Shown here: positions 37,542-51,383 of the stretch, in pieces
How positions within the stretch are numbered: the first letter of the stretch is position 1
Layout of the letters: every line of letters begins with the position of its first letter
Notes under the pieces: generated by a model
What the model was told of the DNA's origin: nothing
Databases searched by the model: none
Seen by the model: the letters and a program-made list of their open reading frames with translations, nothing else
Source: Rotaria socialis
Lineage: Eukaryota; Rotifera; Eurotatoria; Philodinida; Philodinidae
Direction of reading: 5' to 3'
Assembly: GCA_905331475.1 (NCBI GenBank)
Contig: CAJNYU010002045.1
Span: 315,937 to 379,936, forward strand
DNA: 64,000 nt
Made by a program: the position numbers and the translations under genes

Positions 37542-38744
37542 CGACGGGTTAACAATTGGACGCCTTTTATTTTATGTTGACACATTGTTTTCATTTTTAT
37601 CAGTGGGACACACGATCTGCATCACATCTTTTTCTTGCTGTTTCATTGTGTTTCTCATTTCCTACACTTACTAATAATGTATAGAAGTGGTAACACATAA
37701 CAACCAGTAGAAGTATTTGCAAATTTTTTTCTATGCATTCAGTGAAACATACCGAGTTAGAAAGGACTATATAAGAGTAATAGTTACACCATAGTGTGTT
37801 CATATGCAGTACTTTGACATCAGTTGAAGAACTGTGAAGATATTATCCATATGAATAATTGCAGTCAATGTCAACGATTCAATGGCGTCATCATTGAAAT
37901 AAAATCCGGTGACAATGTTCAAGCGTTAACACATTGTTTTTGTTTACTTCGTTAAATAATGCCATTTTTGATTGAAACGATTTCCGATTGAATCATTATA
38001 AAAATGAATGAACTCAATACATCTATCCTAGCGAACTTCAGAGAACCTATCACAAGAACCTACTTCTAGGGAAAATAAAAGCATTGCATCTACAAGATCT
38101 TATGCTTCCGAATATTTTCATAGATTTCATAAAGTGTATTGATATTGTTGTCCGGCCATTCCAAATTTTTTCTCGTATCATCTTCAATGATACATACTGT
38201 TTCAATCAAAGTGCTAGATGCTACGATGTTTCTACGAAGTACTAGAAAATCCTGTGCTGTAGATTTCATCCAACATGCAGTGGATTGTAACTAAAATATC
38301 ATCTAATTGAAGAAAACAAAATTGGGATTTTTTTCAATGAATAATTTCAATGCCAAAATAATAAAATTGACTAAATTGGATTCTTCTATTTCAAGTTTAT
38401 AATGCATCTGCATTATGAAAGTAAAAATATTTCTCAATTAATGTCACACACAAAAAAAGACACAAATGCGGAGTGCGTACCCAGTTCTTTTACATTTTGT
38501 GAGTAGGTTTGTATGAAATTACACAACCAAGATGAAACTTTCTTTCAAGCGCGTCACCGCACGCTGAATAATAGTTTACTTTTCCTGAATGAACTGATGT
38601 AAAAACCGGTGCCATTTGCTTTGTGCTGAATGTTTTGAAAAACGTTTTTATTCAATAAGCACGAAACGATGAATGTGTTCAGATTGAAATACACCTTCAC
38701 AAAAATCCTTGAATTCTTTGCTTTAAAATCAATTTACGAATAAC
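37542..38744. other. Intergenic, no gene seen
   Basis: 1.2 kb, AT-rich, no recognisable exon or repeat. Confidence 0.55.
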
Positions 38745-39191
38745 ATGTGCGTACGATTCATTCTACTCAACAGTTTACCAACGATTCTCAATCCAGAAGA
38801 CGAACTTCCCCATGTGGTTCGTTGCGAAAATATTGAACAAGTACCAGTACTTCTCAACAGTAGTTCAGAATGTCATAAAATTTTAGTGTGCCGACCCAAA
38901 CGTCTTGAATCATTACCAGGCTATTTAACTGATATATCGCTTCATCAAGTTTTCGTTCATGATACTTTTACTGACACACAAGGTGTAGCAACCGAAATTG
39001 AAGCCTACGAGGATGAACAAAGAATTCATGACCTTCTATTCTTAGCAACAATCGCCTATTGTGACAATCTACGCAAACGGTACAATCAAAGGAACGAGCA
39101 TGGGCTTGTGAACCTGTTACTTAACGAAATCGATCGACTACTTGAGCGCTTAAAAGCACCTAAAAAAAAACTATTCAAAGTAAATTATTGA
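38745..39191 (+). CDS. Orphan 148-residue protein
   Basis: An uninterrupted ORF from ATG 38745. I do not recognise it. Composition is balanced and protein-like, with a block KILVCRPKRLESLPGYLTD followed by HQVFVHDTF, then a C-terminal helical region (RIHDLLFLATIAYCDNLRKR ... LLLNEIDRLLERLKA) and a Lys-rich end. No signal peptide or membrane segment. The order hydrophobic strand, helix, strand suggests a small alpha/beta fold (inference). Real gene likely, function unknown. Confidence 0.5.
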   Translation: MCVRFILLNSLPTILNPEDELPHVVRCENIEQVPVLLNSSSECHKILVCRPKRLESLPGYLTDISLHQVFVHDTFTDTQGVATEIEAYEDEQRIHDLLFLATIAYCDNLRKRYNQRNEHGLVNLLLNEIDRLLERLKAPKKKLFKVNY

Positions 39192-39937
39192 AGCCTTTTG
39201 TTTCTCTTACACCAAACTTTTACGGGAAATATTCAAAAAAAAGTCCATTTCAATTATTTTTTGTGAATGCTTGAATAAAAAGAGAATTTTTGTTAAGGAT
39301 TTTTCTATTGTTTATCCTCAAACCAACACATTGTAGTCACAAACTCGTTCAAGTAGTTATTTCAATCTAAAATACTATCGAGTTTGTCATAGCAGAATAT
39401 TCTCAATCTTATTATGAACAGAGAAATTTATAGGAAATAGATATCTTAACACTCAAAAAGATTTAAAATTTTATATATCATCTGTCGAAATCATAAAATA
39501 TTTCATTCTGAGAGTTGTTAAATCAAGATTATTACTAGAGGGCTTTTTCCAGCAAGTAATGCCCGATAACAATCATTGCATTGTATGTTGAACATGAAAA
39601 AGTAACCTCTCCTTGAAATGCTTTCTCCTCAAGAGATTAGTGAGCAGAACGAATCACTTGCATAATAACGTTTTTCTCGCCTAATTCACCTCCGCATGTC
39701 TAATGAATGATTATTTGTCATTGACTTCGAAGTATTATCATTTCACAGACTAATATACTCTTCAGTTCAATGAATGTCATATAAAATAGTTTGAAAATTA
39801 TGTTAAAACTGAAATTCTATCAAAACACAAAATCATCAAAAAAAAAACAAAAGAAACTGACACAAGAAAAAGATAGTGTACAAGCGAAACATAAATAACC
39901 GGTTTATCAGCGCTATAAAATTAGATATCATTGTTTT
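39192..39937. other. Intergenic, no gene seen
   Basis: About 750 bp of AT-rich DNA between the orphan ORF (+) and the 3' end of the alpha2delta gene (-). Confidence 0.55.
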
Positions 39938-42900
39938 TCAATTAGTAAAACGAAATAGTTCAATAATAATTACAGTTAATACTACAAATAGACTTCGATG
40001 CGTCACGCGATCGGCATTCGAACATTTCGAAAATAAAGTTTTGTTTTCTCCGTCGTGTACAAAAAAACATTTATGCGGCCGTTCACGGTACGGTGTTGTT
40101 TTTAAACGTGTACACCATTCTTCAGGCGTAAATTCGACTGGTTTACGTTTTATTATTAATTTTTCACATGATAAAGATGCTTCTGTGGAATGATTTGCAT
40201 AGATCAACATCAAATTACTCTTGGGAATTTTCGATATTGAATAACTGAAATTAAAGAAAAACAAACAAAAATAATTGAATAATTGTCATTAGAAATAACA
40301 GTAGCACAAGGAACGAGAGGGATGAGCGTTCCCAGTTGGATGAATTTTCGACGGACTATGATCGAAAAGGACACGATTCCGGTTTGGAAAACTGAAGGGA
40401 TTAGTACGAAGTTAGAAATAGATATTCGGCAACTGATTTTTTCACTTCGGTGATAAACTGGTATAAAGAAATCTGACCGTTTTCCGATCGGAAAATATCC
40501 TATACTTCTAAACTGGAGTGTCAGTTTTTATTTACTTTCTGCAACGCCACCACTGAATAGAAGAAAATATCTATTCTTACCTGTATGATTCAGGAGCCAA
40601 CACTGGTGGTACTATTGTTGAACCATTTGTTGAATTAGTTGTATTTTCATATGAATCGTCAGAATTTTCTGGAGCTTCTTTTACTGAAAGCGTACAATTA
40701 ACTATTCCATATATTGTATTCTCTTTTTCAACTTGTTCCCACGATACTCTATTATCTTTCGATGGTAACGGCCCTTGCCATCCTTTCCATGTAGATACAT
40801 ACAAATTAAATTCTTCAATACATGCTTCAGGAATTTTCTCGATAGTTTCATCATCTTTAGTTGTATTTAATACTTTATGATGCAATGTCGGATGACGGAA
40901 ATCAATGTGTGTTAAGAGAATATTACTCAGACTTTCTCGTGTATGGTTTTTACGTATAGGTTTCTCAACGGTTACAGTTTGATTGATGTTATTAGCTTTT
41001 TTTGTTGCATAAGACCATTGAGGAAAAAACATAACGTCACGAATAATTATCCTAAAAGATTCAATATTAAATGGCTTAAATAAAAAAAATATATGTAATG
41101 TGATTATTTTAACATACACTGCTAAATGATTGATGATATTCCAAAACATCAGTGACATTGCTTGTAGAATCTGTACAAGAAAATCAACTTCAAATATAAA
41201 ATGAATATTAATAGATACATACGCCACGGAAATAATGGCCAGAATTTTTTTCTAATCGTAATTGGCGCTGTAAACAAACGCCTTGAAAATCGACCATTTT
41301 TACTCTAAGAAAAAAAGAAGAAAACACTTCAGTGGAGCACTTAAATTCAAATATATCGCTGATTCATGATGAATTTAAATCTTGAACTGGAAATCAGTTA
41401 ATTCACTAGAAGATTATTCATGGTAAAACTGATAGAAAAAAAATACTTTGTAGAAATCTTGAGATGATTCACTCGATAATTCTATTGACTTATACTGTTA
41501 AAATGTCTATGAATAGTTTTCCGTTCATATGGAGATTGTGACATTTCTAAAACAAGTTAATGAGCTTCGATAACGTAATTATGTTCAATGACTTGAACAA
41601 ATTACTAAATAATGAACAAACGATCGATTCACAACAGACTTTCCTGTTTCCGAATTGTGAATTCTAACGAATCAGTGAGCATCATCAATAGAAATTCTCA
41701 TTGAATATGGCCGACTAAGCAAAACTCCTGTTTCAGGTCTATATCATTAGTGGAATATGATCGATATCAGGGATTTGTTCATTGTTTTACTTTCGAATAT
41801 TTTTTAATAAAATGTTCAATATTAAAATCAATTTATCCTCAAGATAAACTTACTCTGAAAAGATTTTTTTGGCTACAAGATCATACATGATTGATGCTTC
41901 AAATTCGCCCAAAAACTTGCCAATATCATCCTGTAATAGATTAATAAGAGTTCATTTATAGAAATTGTCTCTCGCTTTTTTTTTCGCACATACTATTCGA
42001 TCTTTTCCATCTTGTGGACTAACAAACATAATATAGCCATTTTCATCAATAATATAACATATACCCGTATCCAATGGAGCCTTAAAATGTTTTTCTTTAA
42101 ATAAAATATAGCTGTGCAAATAACTACATACGCATAGATTTGAAAATTGTTTTGCACGAACTGTTTTATACGGTAGCATAACTCCAAAAACTCCAAATGG
42201 AACATTTTGCGCAGTTTGCTTGGGTGTATGAACTGTTTGATTCATCCATATAGCCGTTGTTATAACTAGATACATATGTGATGTCGACATTGGTGTTGAT
42301 GGTCCCATATTCGCTTCTATAGAAAACACAAACAAATCTTCATTTCTGTAATTGCAAGAAATTCAAAAACCCGAACAGCTTCCCGCTGGAACAATTTACT
42401 TGATTTACTTCAACTCTGAAATTGAATCATCAAATATACGAGTGTACATGTAAGATATAAAAGTACATAATTTTGCTAACGCCTTATATGCGAATAGAAA
42501 TCAAACAAGAGATCTGAATTTTTCTTTCAACACTACTTATCTCTACTCGAATTTGAACGTGACTTTTCTTGAGAGGAGCACATCGGCTGTATTCAATTTT
42601 CAAAAACTACCTTCATGTATAAGCACTCGTCAAACATAATCCTTTAACGTGTATCTAGAATTATGATTTTATTTAACTTTCCCACGCGCTTTTAGGTTGT
42701 CATTAAAAACTTCGTTCAAATCATTAAACTTTAAAGATTGAAAATTGTTTCATCAAATTGAGAAACCTCTTCGATAAATACAACCAACAAAAATGTCTAC
42801 CTGTTGCATTTGTATGATTATCAAAACCCATATCTACAAATAGAAACTTTTTTTATTAAAAGAAAACGATCGAAATTCAAATACATACGTGAATTATTTG

Positions 42901-45900
42901 TTGGTATATTTGATATTCCAAAAAAAAGTGAATAAATATGATGATCACCATGAATATGATCGGCACCGTACGTATAAGTTGCATTTATGGTGCGTTCATA
43001 ATAACTTGATTCGATTGAATTTGGATTTGCATCACCAAATTGTCTAAGAAAAAAATATTCAATGGAAAAATTATTCAATTCTACCATTTTTACCTTATAT
43101 GTTCTTCATTAGCTAATTGATATAGTCTCCAATAGGCAGTTATACCTGACCGTGTTGCTAAAAATATCCAATGTAAATGATTTTCATTTTGATATTCTTT
43201 AAAATCAAAATAAGCCGATTGATCCAATGGTCTTTTAAATTCACGATCGGCTACACCAGTTTTTGTCCAATTTTCGAATTTACTCATTATATACAATTCT
43301 TCAATCATCATGTATATTAATTGTCGACTGGCTTCATATGGACCTAAAAGAATGGAAATATTTTAAAAAAAACTTACAAAATAAGATAAATTAAATTTTA
43401 TACATGAAGCAATTCGATCAGTTTCAATTTTTTCTTTTAAATAACCGCGAAACGATTCTTCTGTATCGCCAATATCATCTTCAGCCGTCGAATTACAATA
43501 AATCCAATCAGCAATACGAACATTTCGTTGACGAATAAAACGAAGAGCTAGAAAACAGAATACAAAAATTAATAGTTTCTAAATTGTAATCATAGCCGAG
43601 AGCAGACTTGTTTCAAGGACAGTTTGACACTAAAAATAGTTTTAAAGCACATGTTTTATAAGTCTTTACTAGACGATAGTGAGAATTGACACAAGAAAAA
43701 CATTAGATGAATAAATACTTTGAGAATTTAAACATCGCTAAAGGGCACTATCACCAATTTACGTGATGGAAAGCATAGAACATTCGACTCTCTATTATAG
43801 TAACCATCGTAAGTGTTATTACGAGATAATGGCTATCTAAATGTTATTATTTCAGGTTTATGTTTGGGTATAGGGTTACCAAATTGCAAGAAATAAATTA
43901 AGGTTTAATTGATCTACATATATAGCAGTTCGAAAGTCAACATATTTTTATTATTCGCATGAGAATTTCTCCAAATAGCATTCAATCTCCAAGCGTTCGA
44001 TTTCTCATATTTGAAATTTCAGTTCGGCCTTCATCACCGATAAGCATGCGTGTCAAATCAGTATTCTCCAGTTGATTGATGTAGTTCTCTTCGCCTATTT
44101 ATAGCATGATAATCGATTAAACATTAACCGGTGATTTCGATTGATTTATTTACTATTTCAGGAAATTTCCCTCGGGTATTGTATTCTAAATAATGAAAAC
44201 ATCAATATACTTTCACACCCACATCTTAAAAATAGATGGAATCAAATATGAATAGCTGTCGATCAATAACCTGATTATCAAATTTAACGATGACTAACAC
44301 GCATTTTCTAGAAAATAGATGAGTAATCTCTAGTTTGCGTTTGTCATGAAAGTGTTGTGAAATAAAGAGAAAAAATTCCAATATAATTTAACCGTCGGCT
44401 TGTGTAACAAGAGAAAAAAAGGAGTCTAAAAACAGCTACAAGAAAATTTCATTAATACTCTCTATAATCGACCCGACACTAATTTTATTAATGCACTAGG
44501 CTCTCTTCTTGATTTATTCTATTAGTTGGGAAAGAATGAACTAAATAAAAATGTATCTTTGCAATGGTAGTTAATCTATTTATTTATCTATGCTACTTCA
44601 CTATTCTCTATTTGCTTGTCTTCGCCTAAGAACATTCAGTTTTACTCTTATATAAAGTTCTGTTTGTCTTGATGTTTTTTTTTTATTGTTCGAACAAATT
44701 TTATTATACGGTTTCTAATCTTAGGCATTCGATTTCATAGAAGAAGAAATATAGTTTATAATTTTTCCATAAAAAACTGATATAAAAAATCACGCCTGAG
44801 AAATACTGCAGAATAGGAACAAGTACTCGGCAAGCGCACTCATGCATTAAAATAGCGATCAATTAAAATCAGTAATAGAGAATCCGAAGCATGACTCTGC
44901 TGACAGTTCGTCTAGTACATTAAGCAAATTTTCGGTAAGGTCTATCATCGTTCTAGTCAACACAATATTTTCAGTGAGAGATCAAATGAAAAAAACAAAT
45001 TTTTGCTACCAACCTGTTTTAACTTTTTCCGTTGCCGGTTCAACTGTTCGAACTTGAGATTCACCATAAGGAAAACGTAGAACAATACCCAAACTAAAAA
45101 TCAAACTCATTTATCAAGTATTCTTCTTTGCATTATTCATAATCATACGTGAAAGGATTTGATTCTTTGTCACCCAGTGTTGCATAAAAATAATTTTGTT
45201 CAACTACTTCTATTCGTCTCTAAAGAATAAAAAAGACAATATTGAATAAATTTTTATCTTGTTTCAGATATTAAAATTTATTTTACCATATCGTCTAAAT
45301 GTTTTTTAACTCTTGCGGAACGTTGACTTGCAATCGACAAAACCATATCTTTTCGTATCTAAGTATATAAGAAGTACATTAACTACTGTGATAAAACATA
45401 TCTTAAAGAAATCGATCTTACGTTTTGAATTTTACTATCTGGTAAAGGCTGTGCAAACAGAAAAAGGAAATATTTATGCATTCGACTAATGAAAAATTAT
45501 TTACATGGACAAATTTCATAAGATTATATGGAATTTCTACCATATCCAAATCAATGGAATGATAATTTTGTTTACGATATGGACCCAACTAAAAATAATC
45601 ATTTATTTTTAAATATTTTTGTTCAATAATACGATCTAAATAACATACCACAGGTCGTAAATCTGGATGAAACATAAGATAACCATTATGATTAATCATA
45701 AACGAATAACCATGAACACCAAGCTATGAGCAAACTGTTGTTAGTAAAAATTCTTTTTCTAGATAAGATCACATACTCGATATTTGGGTGAAAATTCTTG
45801 TAAAAGTTTAACCGGAATGTCAACTCCGACAGCTCCTAATAAAATTGTTTCATCGCGTGCCTATTAAAAATCAACAACAACAATGTATTCATTTGAAATA

Positions 45901-48900
45901 TCTCGAGAACACTAAATATAGTTTATTCAATCGCTTTTAAAATGTAGAATCGTTGTTCGTTTTTCCGTAATGCAGATTAAAAATTTCTACTTTTTAGCTT
46001 TTCAAGAGTTATAAACCGATTTACGGATTTAATCAACATTATGTAGGAAAAAATTCTCGGGAAAAATAATCGATTATTTTGAGTCCACTTGCCGTGTTTG
46101 TCTTTTTCTCTGTCAAAATGTGTTTTTTTTCCGAATATTAATTCTTGACGATGCAAAGCAGAACAATCTTTTCAAATTATGAATATTTTAGTTAACAATC
46201 GAGATCAAGAGATTTTTCTAGAATACTTCTAACTAGAATACTAAAGATTGAAACACTCGAGTTTCCATATTTCAAAAGAAAACAATTTTCACGGTTGAAT
46301 TCATAGATTAAGACGAGATAATTAATTTTGAATACTTGTAAATTATTTTTTTGTGCTAACGAGCCTCCTGAAAATACTATCAAATGTTGATAGCGAGAGA
46401 GAAAGAAAGATGTTCTTGTATATTTTAATATGTCGCAGATTCGACTCAAGGACGATGGAAATCAGCAGGCAACATCTGTTGTCGCTCATATACATAACTA
46501 TGCAAGTTGCCGCGAGACTTCATTGAGGCATTCTATACTAACGTACATGAAATTGATCTTTTTCTGAAACGGATCTTTAGCACCCTGTAACCATCCGGCT
46601 CCATATTTTGTCTTATGACGAGTTAAATGTAATAAAGAAAAGAAACGTTTTTTTAATTCACGCAAAAAAAAGCATTAGCATTTGCAGACAAGTGCGTTCA
46701 AATTGCAATTGAAAATCATATTAGTAAGCAGCTTTTTAAAGGCCATATTTATTTTTTACACTATCAATTGTCTCTTCGCATTTCCATGATAATATTTGAC
46801 ACGCGTCAAATCATATAATAGAAATGCGTACAAGCGTAACAGGCTGTTGTTCGTGCATTCCCGGTGGGAATAAACCATGAAACTGCCGTCATTGTTAAAA
46901 AGCAAATTAACTAACATTTGTTTTAGTTTATGTGCATTGTCGCCTACTGTTACTAGACGATAATGATGCAAGATGTAAATCACAATTCATTAGAATAATT
47001 ATAAATAAAAATCAGAAAATAAATATCTTGAACTCATTTGTTTGTTATTTTAATCTTGTAATAGGCGTTCGTCTCAGCGGGTATATCTATTGTGATTCAT
47101 AGGGAAATAATAAACATATTAAGGTATCTATCACGATATTTGCCGAACGAAAAGCCTTACAACATTGTCTATCACGAATCCACAGAGAACTGTGCTAAAA
47201 TGCTGTGATTGCAAACTAAACAATCGTTCGGGAGAAATGACTAAAAGCTATTTTTTTTTCATATCATTAATCCCAATAGCATGTGAACTAGATTCTCGCT
47301 CAAAAATAAAACCTCTTCAATAGACTAGTTTTTGTTTTATAGTAGATTCAATATTAGGATGAATCATAGAAGAAAGAGTGTGTTGTGAAGCCTATCTCTA
47401 GACAGTATGCCATAATTAGATGGTAGCAAAAAGTGCAAGAAGAATTCTTCCTTCTTTATAAAATATATCTCAGATCTCTCGAAGGTCAGTCGATAAAAGT
47501 TTTTTGTTTCGATTCCAGTTCTCTTCGCAACTTAATAGGATGTGATAAAATTGTCTATTAACTTATACGAGAGTGCATTCAACACCCTGCAAAACAAATA
47601 TTTGCTTTCCATTAAATCTACTTTGATCAAAATTACACTGAAAATTGTTTTGACGTTTGGCTTATGCTGCGTGTTCATTGGTTAAAATGAATGAGTCGGA
47701 TTCGAATTTGTCTCCCTACATATTAACACTCATTTCAGGTCATGTTTCACAACGAGAATGATAATTTATCTTCTACTAAAAACCTTCTGCAAATAAAAAA
47801 AAACAATTAAAGCACATCTCATTCATCAATACTACTATAATAAGAAATGAATAATACTTATATGTCGAGTCACGATTGTCTGTGCATTGTGCTGTAGACA
47901 CTAATGTAATCATATTCACATAATAGCTTTTACTCCTTTTCATCAGAAAATTTTCGGTTTTTCTTTAATAAAAGACAAGAACTATAGAATGATGATGAAA
48001 CACGATTGCCACTGTATGCCTCCGCTTTTCAAGTGTTTCGTACTTACATGTTCCGGTGGATTTAGAATCGGTTGTGCAATTGAAATCATCAAGTTAACAG
48101 GCTGAAAATAGATAATTAATTAAATTGTTCGTTCGCTGTCTAAGTATAGAGTAGTTTTTTTTACCTTCGATTTATTTTTAAACTCATCCATCGATATGGA
48201 CAAATCAGAAAATTTAAATGGAAACCATTTATATGTTTTTATTGGTAATGTTCTTTCGACATCAAGAAAGACACTACTCCAAACAGTTACATGATCATTG
48301 TACATAGCTATCGGGCGCGCTGTTACAGGAATATAATCCTCAACATTTTCTTGAATATCTTCTAATGTTGATACATGAGCAAAATAACCTAAAGATCAAG
48401 CCAAGAAAACAATCAAGATTCTGTTTTCATGTTCTTCATTCATAATCACCTTTATTAGCACAAGACATCCATCGAATATGTTTCGGATCGCCTAGTTCTC
48501 GTCCAATCATGTAGGTAAATACTCGAGTCTTCAAAACAATTAGAAAAAAAAATAATTTTCTTTTCATTTTTATTCTTACTTCGATCGGATGACACGTTGA
48601 AACATTATTTGGATACCAATTTCGACTTTGAAAAACATTCAAAGCAGTTTCTGTAGCACCATCAGTAACAATCATGATCATTTTATTGCATCCTGTACTA
48701 TCTAAAAATGGTTCTTCATCTTCGGCGTAAGGATTTGCTAAAAAAAAAACAAACGAATGGAAAGTAGAAAAAAAAACTTTTCACCAAACCATTAAAATCG
48801 GATGGACAAAATGATTCATGTTGTGCTTCAGTTTGATTATCGGTAGATAAATAATGACATTGACATAATAATCTTGCATTTTCTGTTCGAGATATATTTG

Positions 48901-50840
48901 TACGGGCACTATCTAAGATATCAAATGCCTTGTTGAGTGCTTTTGAAAAATTTGCTATATCTTCTGTTTTAATATTAGTATTAACTGATGTACGAAATTT
49001 CTAAAATATAAAAGGAAAAGAAAGTTTTTTTCTTCTTCGTTAGACTAGATCAGTCATATCAATGAAATGATTAGATACTAAGGAAACGGCCTCTTGTTTT
49101 GCTCATGTCTTCGAGGTAAAAATAGGGTATTCCTTTTCTTTTATCGATCTTAATCTTAGATCTATGCAATAATGAAAGTGATTAATTTAAAATTTAAGCT
49201 TTTCTAAAAGTAAACTGAGAGCCAATCGTTATTTTAATAGTCGTCAAATCTTGATTAGTTGTATGATTTATTTTAATTGAAAATAAATTTCATTTTTTCC
49301 CCTTACATGTCGATTTTCGAATGTTGCTTGAACGAGTCCCTCTCGAAAGCAATCATCGATAAATTCAGCATCCTCTTGAAACTATAATAGAAAAATTAAC
49401 GAGTTGGTTTATTTACCAAATAAAAATAGAGTTCAGCGATATTTACTTTAATTATTTGCACAAAATCATCGTCTGATAAAGTATCAAGAATAGTTTCAAC
49501 TGTTTGTATGGCAATTGATTTTTTTAATCCAGTCATCGAACCGCTGGCATCAATTAAAATAATTACATCACGTGGTGATGATGTTGCTCGAATATACCAA
49601 TTTTGTACCCGACAATCGAATAAATCTAATTTATCTGTGTCATCTTCAGGGTATTCCCATATGTGACCGGGCCAGACACGATACAGACCTGTTTGGCTGC
49701 AAAAGTATTGCCATGTCAATTCCGGGTCATGATTATAATTATCTATGAACGCTTGATTTAGATTATAAGACCAATTGGCTGTTAATAGAATTTCTCTATC
49801 TAAAAACGAAAACGAAAACATCGATATTAAAATTGCCATTTAATCATCGAGTCTTCTTACTTAGAGAATAGATGATCGTGGGAACGTGTACTGTACTATG
49901 TGTTATATTAACAAAAGCGCCGCCGAAATGTTTCTTTTGCTGGATAAGCAATTCTTTCTCTAATGCCCTTTAGGGACAGCGTCAACGTGATAGGATTAAT
50001 AAAGAAAAAACAACTGAATTTACTTGTATTCGCTTTCTGATTCACTTAACGACTGAGCTGGGTCACCAGATGACATATCATTCATATCAGTACTTGTTGA
50101 ATAAGTCTCCGTTGTTAATTCATCTTGAGTTATCATCGATAATGAGCTGCTCTCTAAATTTGTCATCGTTGACGATGTTGTGTTGGATGATGAGTTCTCA
50201 CTCGTACTATTTATTGTAATATTAAGCACATGTTTTGAACTGAAATATCCATATATCTAAACGAAAACAAATTCAATCAAAATGATGATCTCGGAGATCA
50301 AACGCAGAACATCCGATATAACTAACCGCCATAAATTTAGCCGTCGCATTTCGTGTTGTATCATCTGTTTCAGCAAATCTTCGATATGATTGTTCACTGA
50401 TGGTAACTAAATTTCGAATGGCTTCTAATTTTTTCATAATGGCACCATTGGTATAATTTGCCATTTCAAGAACAAGCTCAGTTAGATTACGTTTTTCAAT
50501 GATAAATGTATTTAATGATTGTAAATATATCTCACGCATAATTCGATCCGTGCTAGTTAATGTTAACGAAGATAGTTGCTCTGTCAAATGAACTAATTGA
50601 TCACGCAAGTGTTGCTTCGTTTTAATTGACAATGGCAATGCACTTAAAAAGGAAAGAAAAATATCTTTATGACGCGATCTTGTTTTTTTTCAAGAAAGTT
50701 GTCTTTACATACGTTTGTAATGAAGTATATGTATTCGAAAATGATACATTAGGGATTTCTCGAACACTTGATGATGCTTGCATATGTCCACATGTGACAT
50801 GTATTAATAATAAAACGACATAAACTTGAACTGATTTCAT
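39938..50840 (-). CDS. Voltage-gated calcium channel alpha2delta subunit (CACNA2D3/4-like)
   Basis: 29 exons, each joining in frame, ~1424 residues: 50713-50840, 50327-50642, 50024-50256, 49861-49967, 49447-49799, 49307-49381, 48790-49000, 48580-48737, 48450-48528, 48165-48388, 48048-48101, 45777-45860, 45649-45723, 45505-45588, 45422-45448, 45287-45358, 45149-45219, 45014-45093, 43404-43547, 43094-43343, 42889-43043, 42801-42833, 42132-42316, 41994-42080, 41854-41930, 41223-41304, 41118-41170, 40581-41051, 39938-40244. Signal peptide (MKSVQVYVVLLLIHVTCG), VWA_N, VWA domain with intact MIDAS (DASGS at ~345, later TDGATET), WMSCANKGYFAHVSTLEDIQ, Cache-type region (HGYSFMINHNGYLMFHPDL) and Cys-rich C-terminal region. 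The last ~20 residues are hydrophobic, fitting a GPI signal. It raises surface expression of Cav channels at synapses. It exceeds vertebrate subunits (~1100 residues), partly from a Ser/Thr-rich insert in exon 3. Confidence 0.92.
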
Positions 50841-51383
50841 CGATCAATACGTATTGATGTGTATTAGCTCACATATTCTTCAATGAGAAAGTTTGCGCAT
50901 GCTTACAATGGTGTCTTTTCTCTGTCTTTTTCTTTCTGCTCTAGAAGTATCTACGGACTCAGTTAGAAGAAAAAAGCTCGGTCATTTTTTTTTGCTTGTT
51001 TCTCACATTGACGTGCACAAATCATATGCACGTCGCAATATTCTAGCGTTTTTTCGCCTGTTCGCCAGTTTTTTTCTTCTTGCAGTCGCTATTTCTGCTT
51101 TGATAAAGAGAATTCTTTGTCTCTCTCTCTCTCTCTCTCTCTAGCTGTGTCTCTCTTTTTCTTTCTCGTGAGTTTTTTTATTTTATCAATCATGCCAGTT
51201 GCATCATTATCGCGTTACGGAGTGAAACTATTGATCAAAAAAAGAAAAGAAATTTATTGCGCTTATTATCCTTAAGACGATATAACTTTTTCCCGATAGA
51301 TATTTTTTATTAGCACAATAAATAAATCAGTATATTATTTATTTATTGAAGAAGAAAAAAATTCAACGACTGATGTTGTTTCT
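50841..51383. other. Intergenic; CT microsatellite
   Basis: No exon seen. A CT repeat lies near 51120-51142. On the minus strand AATAAATAAA near 51338-51348 is the likely poly(A) signal of the copper amine oxidase. Confidence 0.55.
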
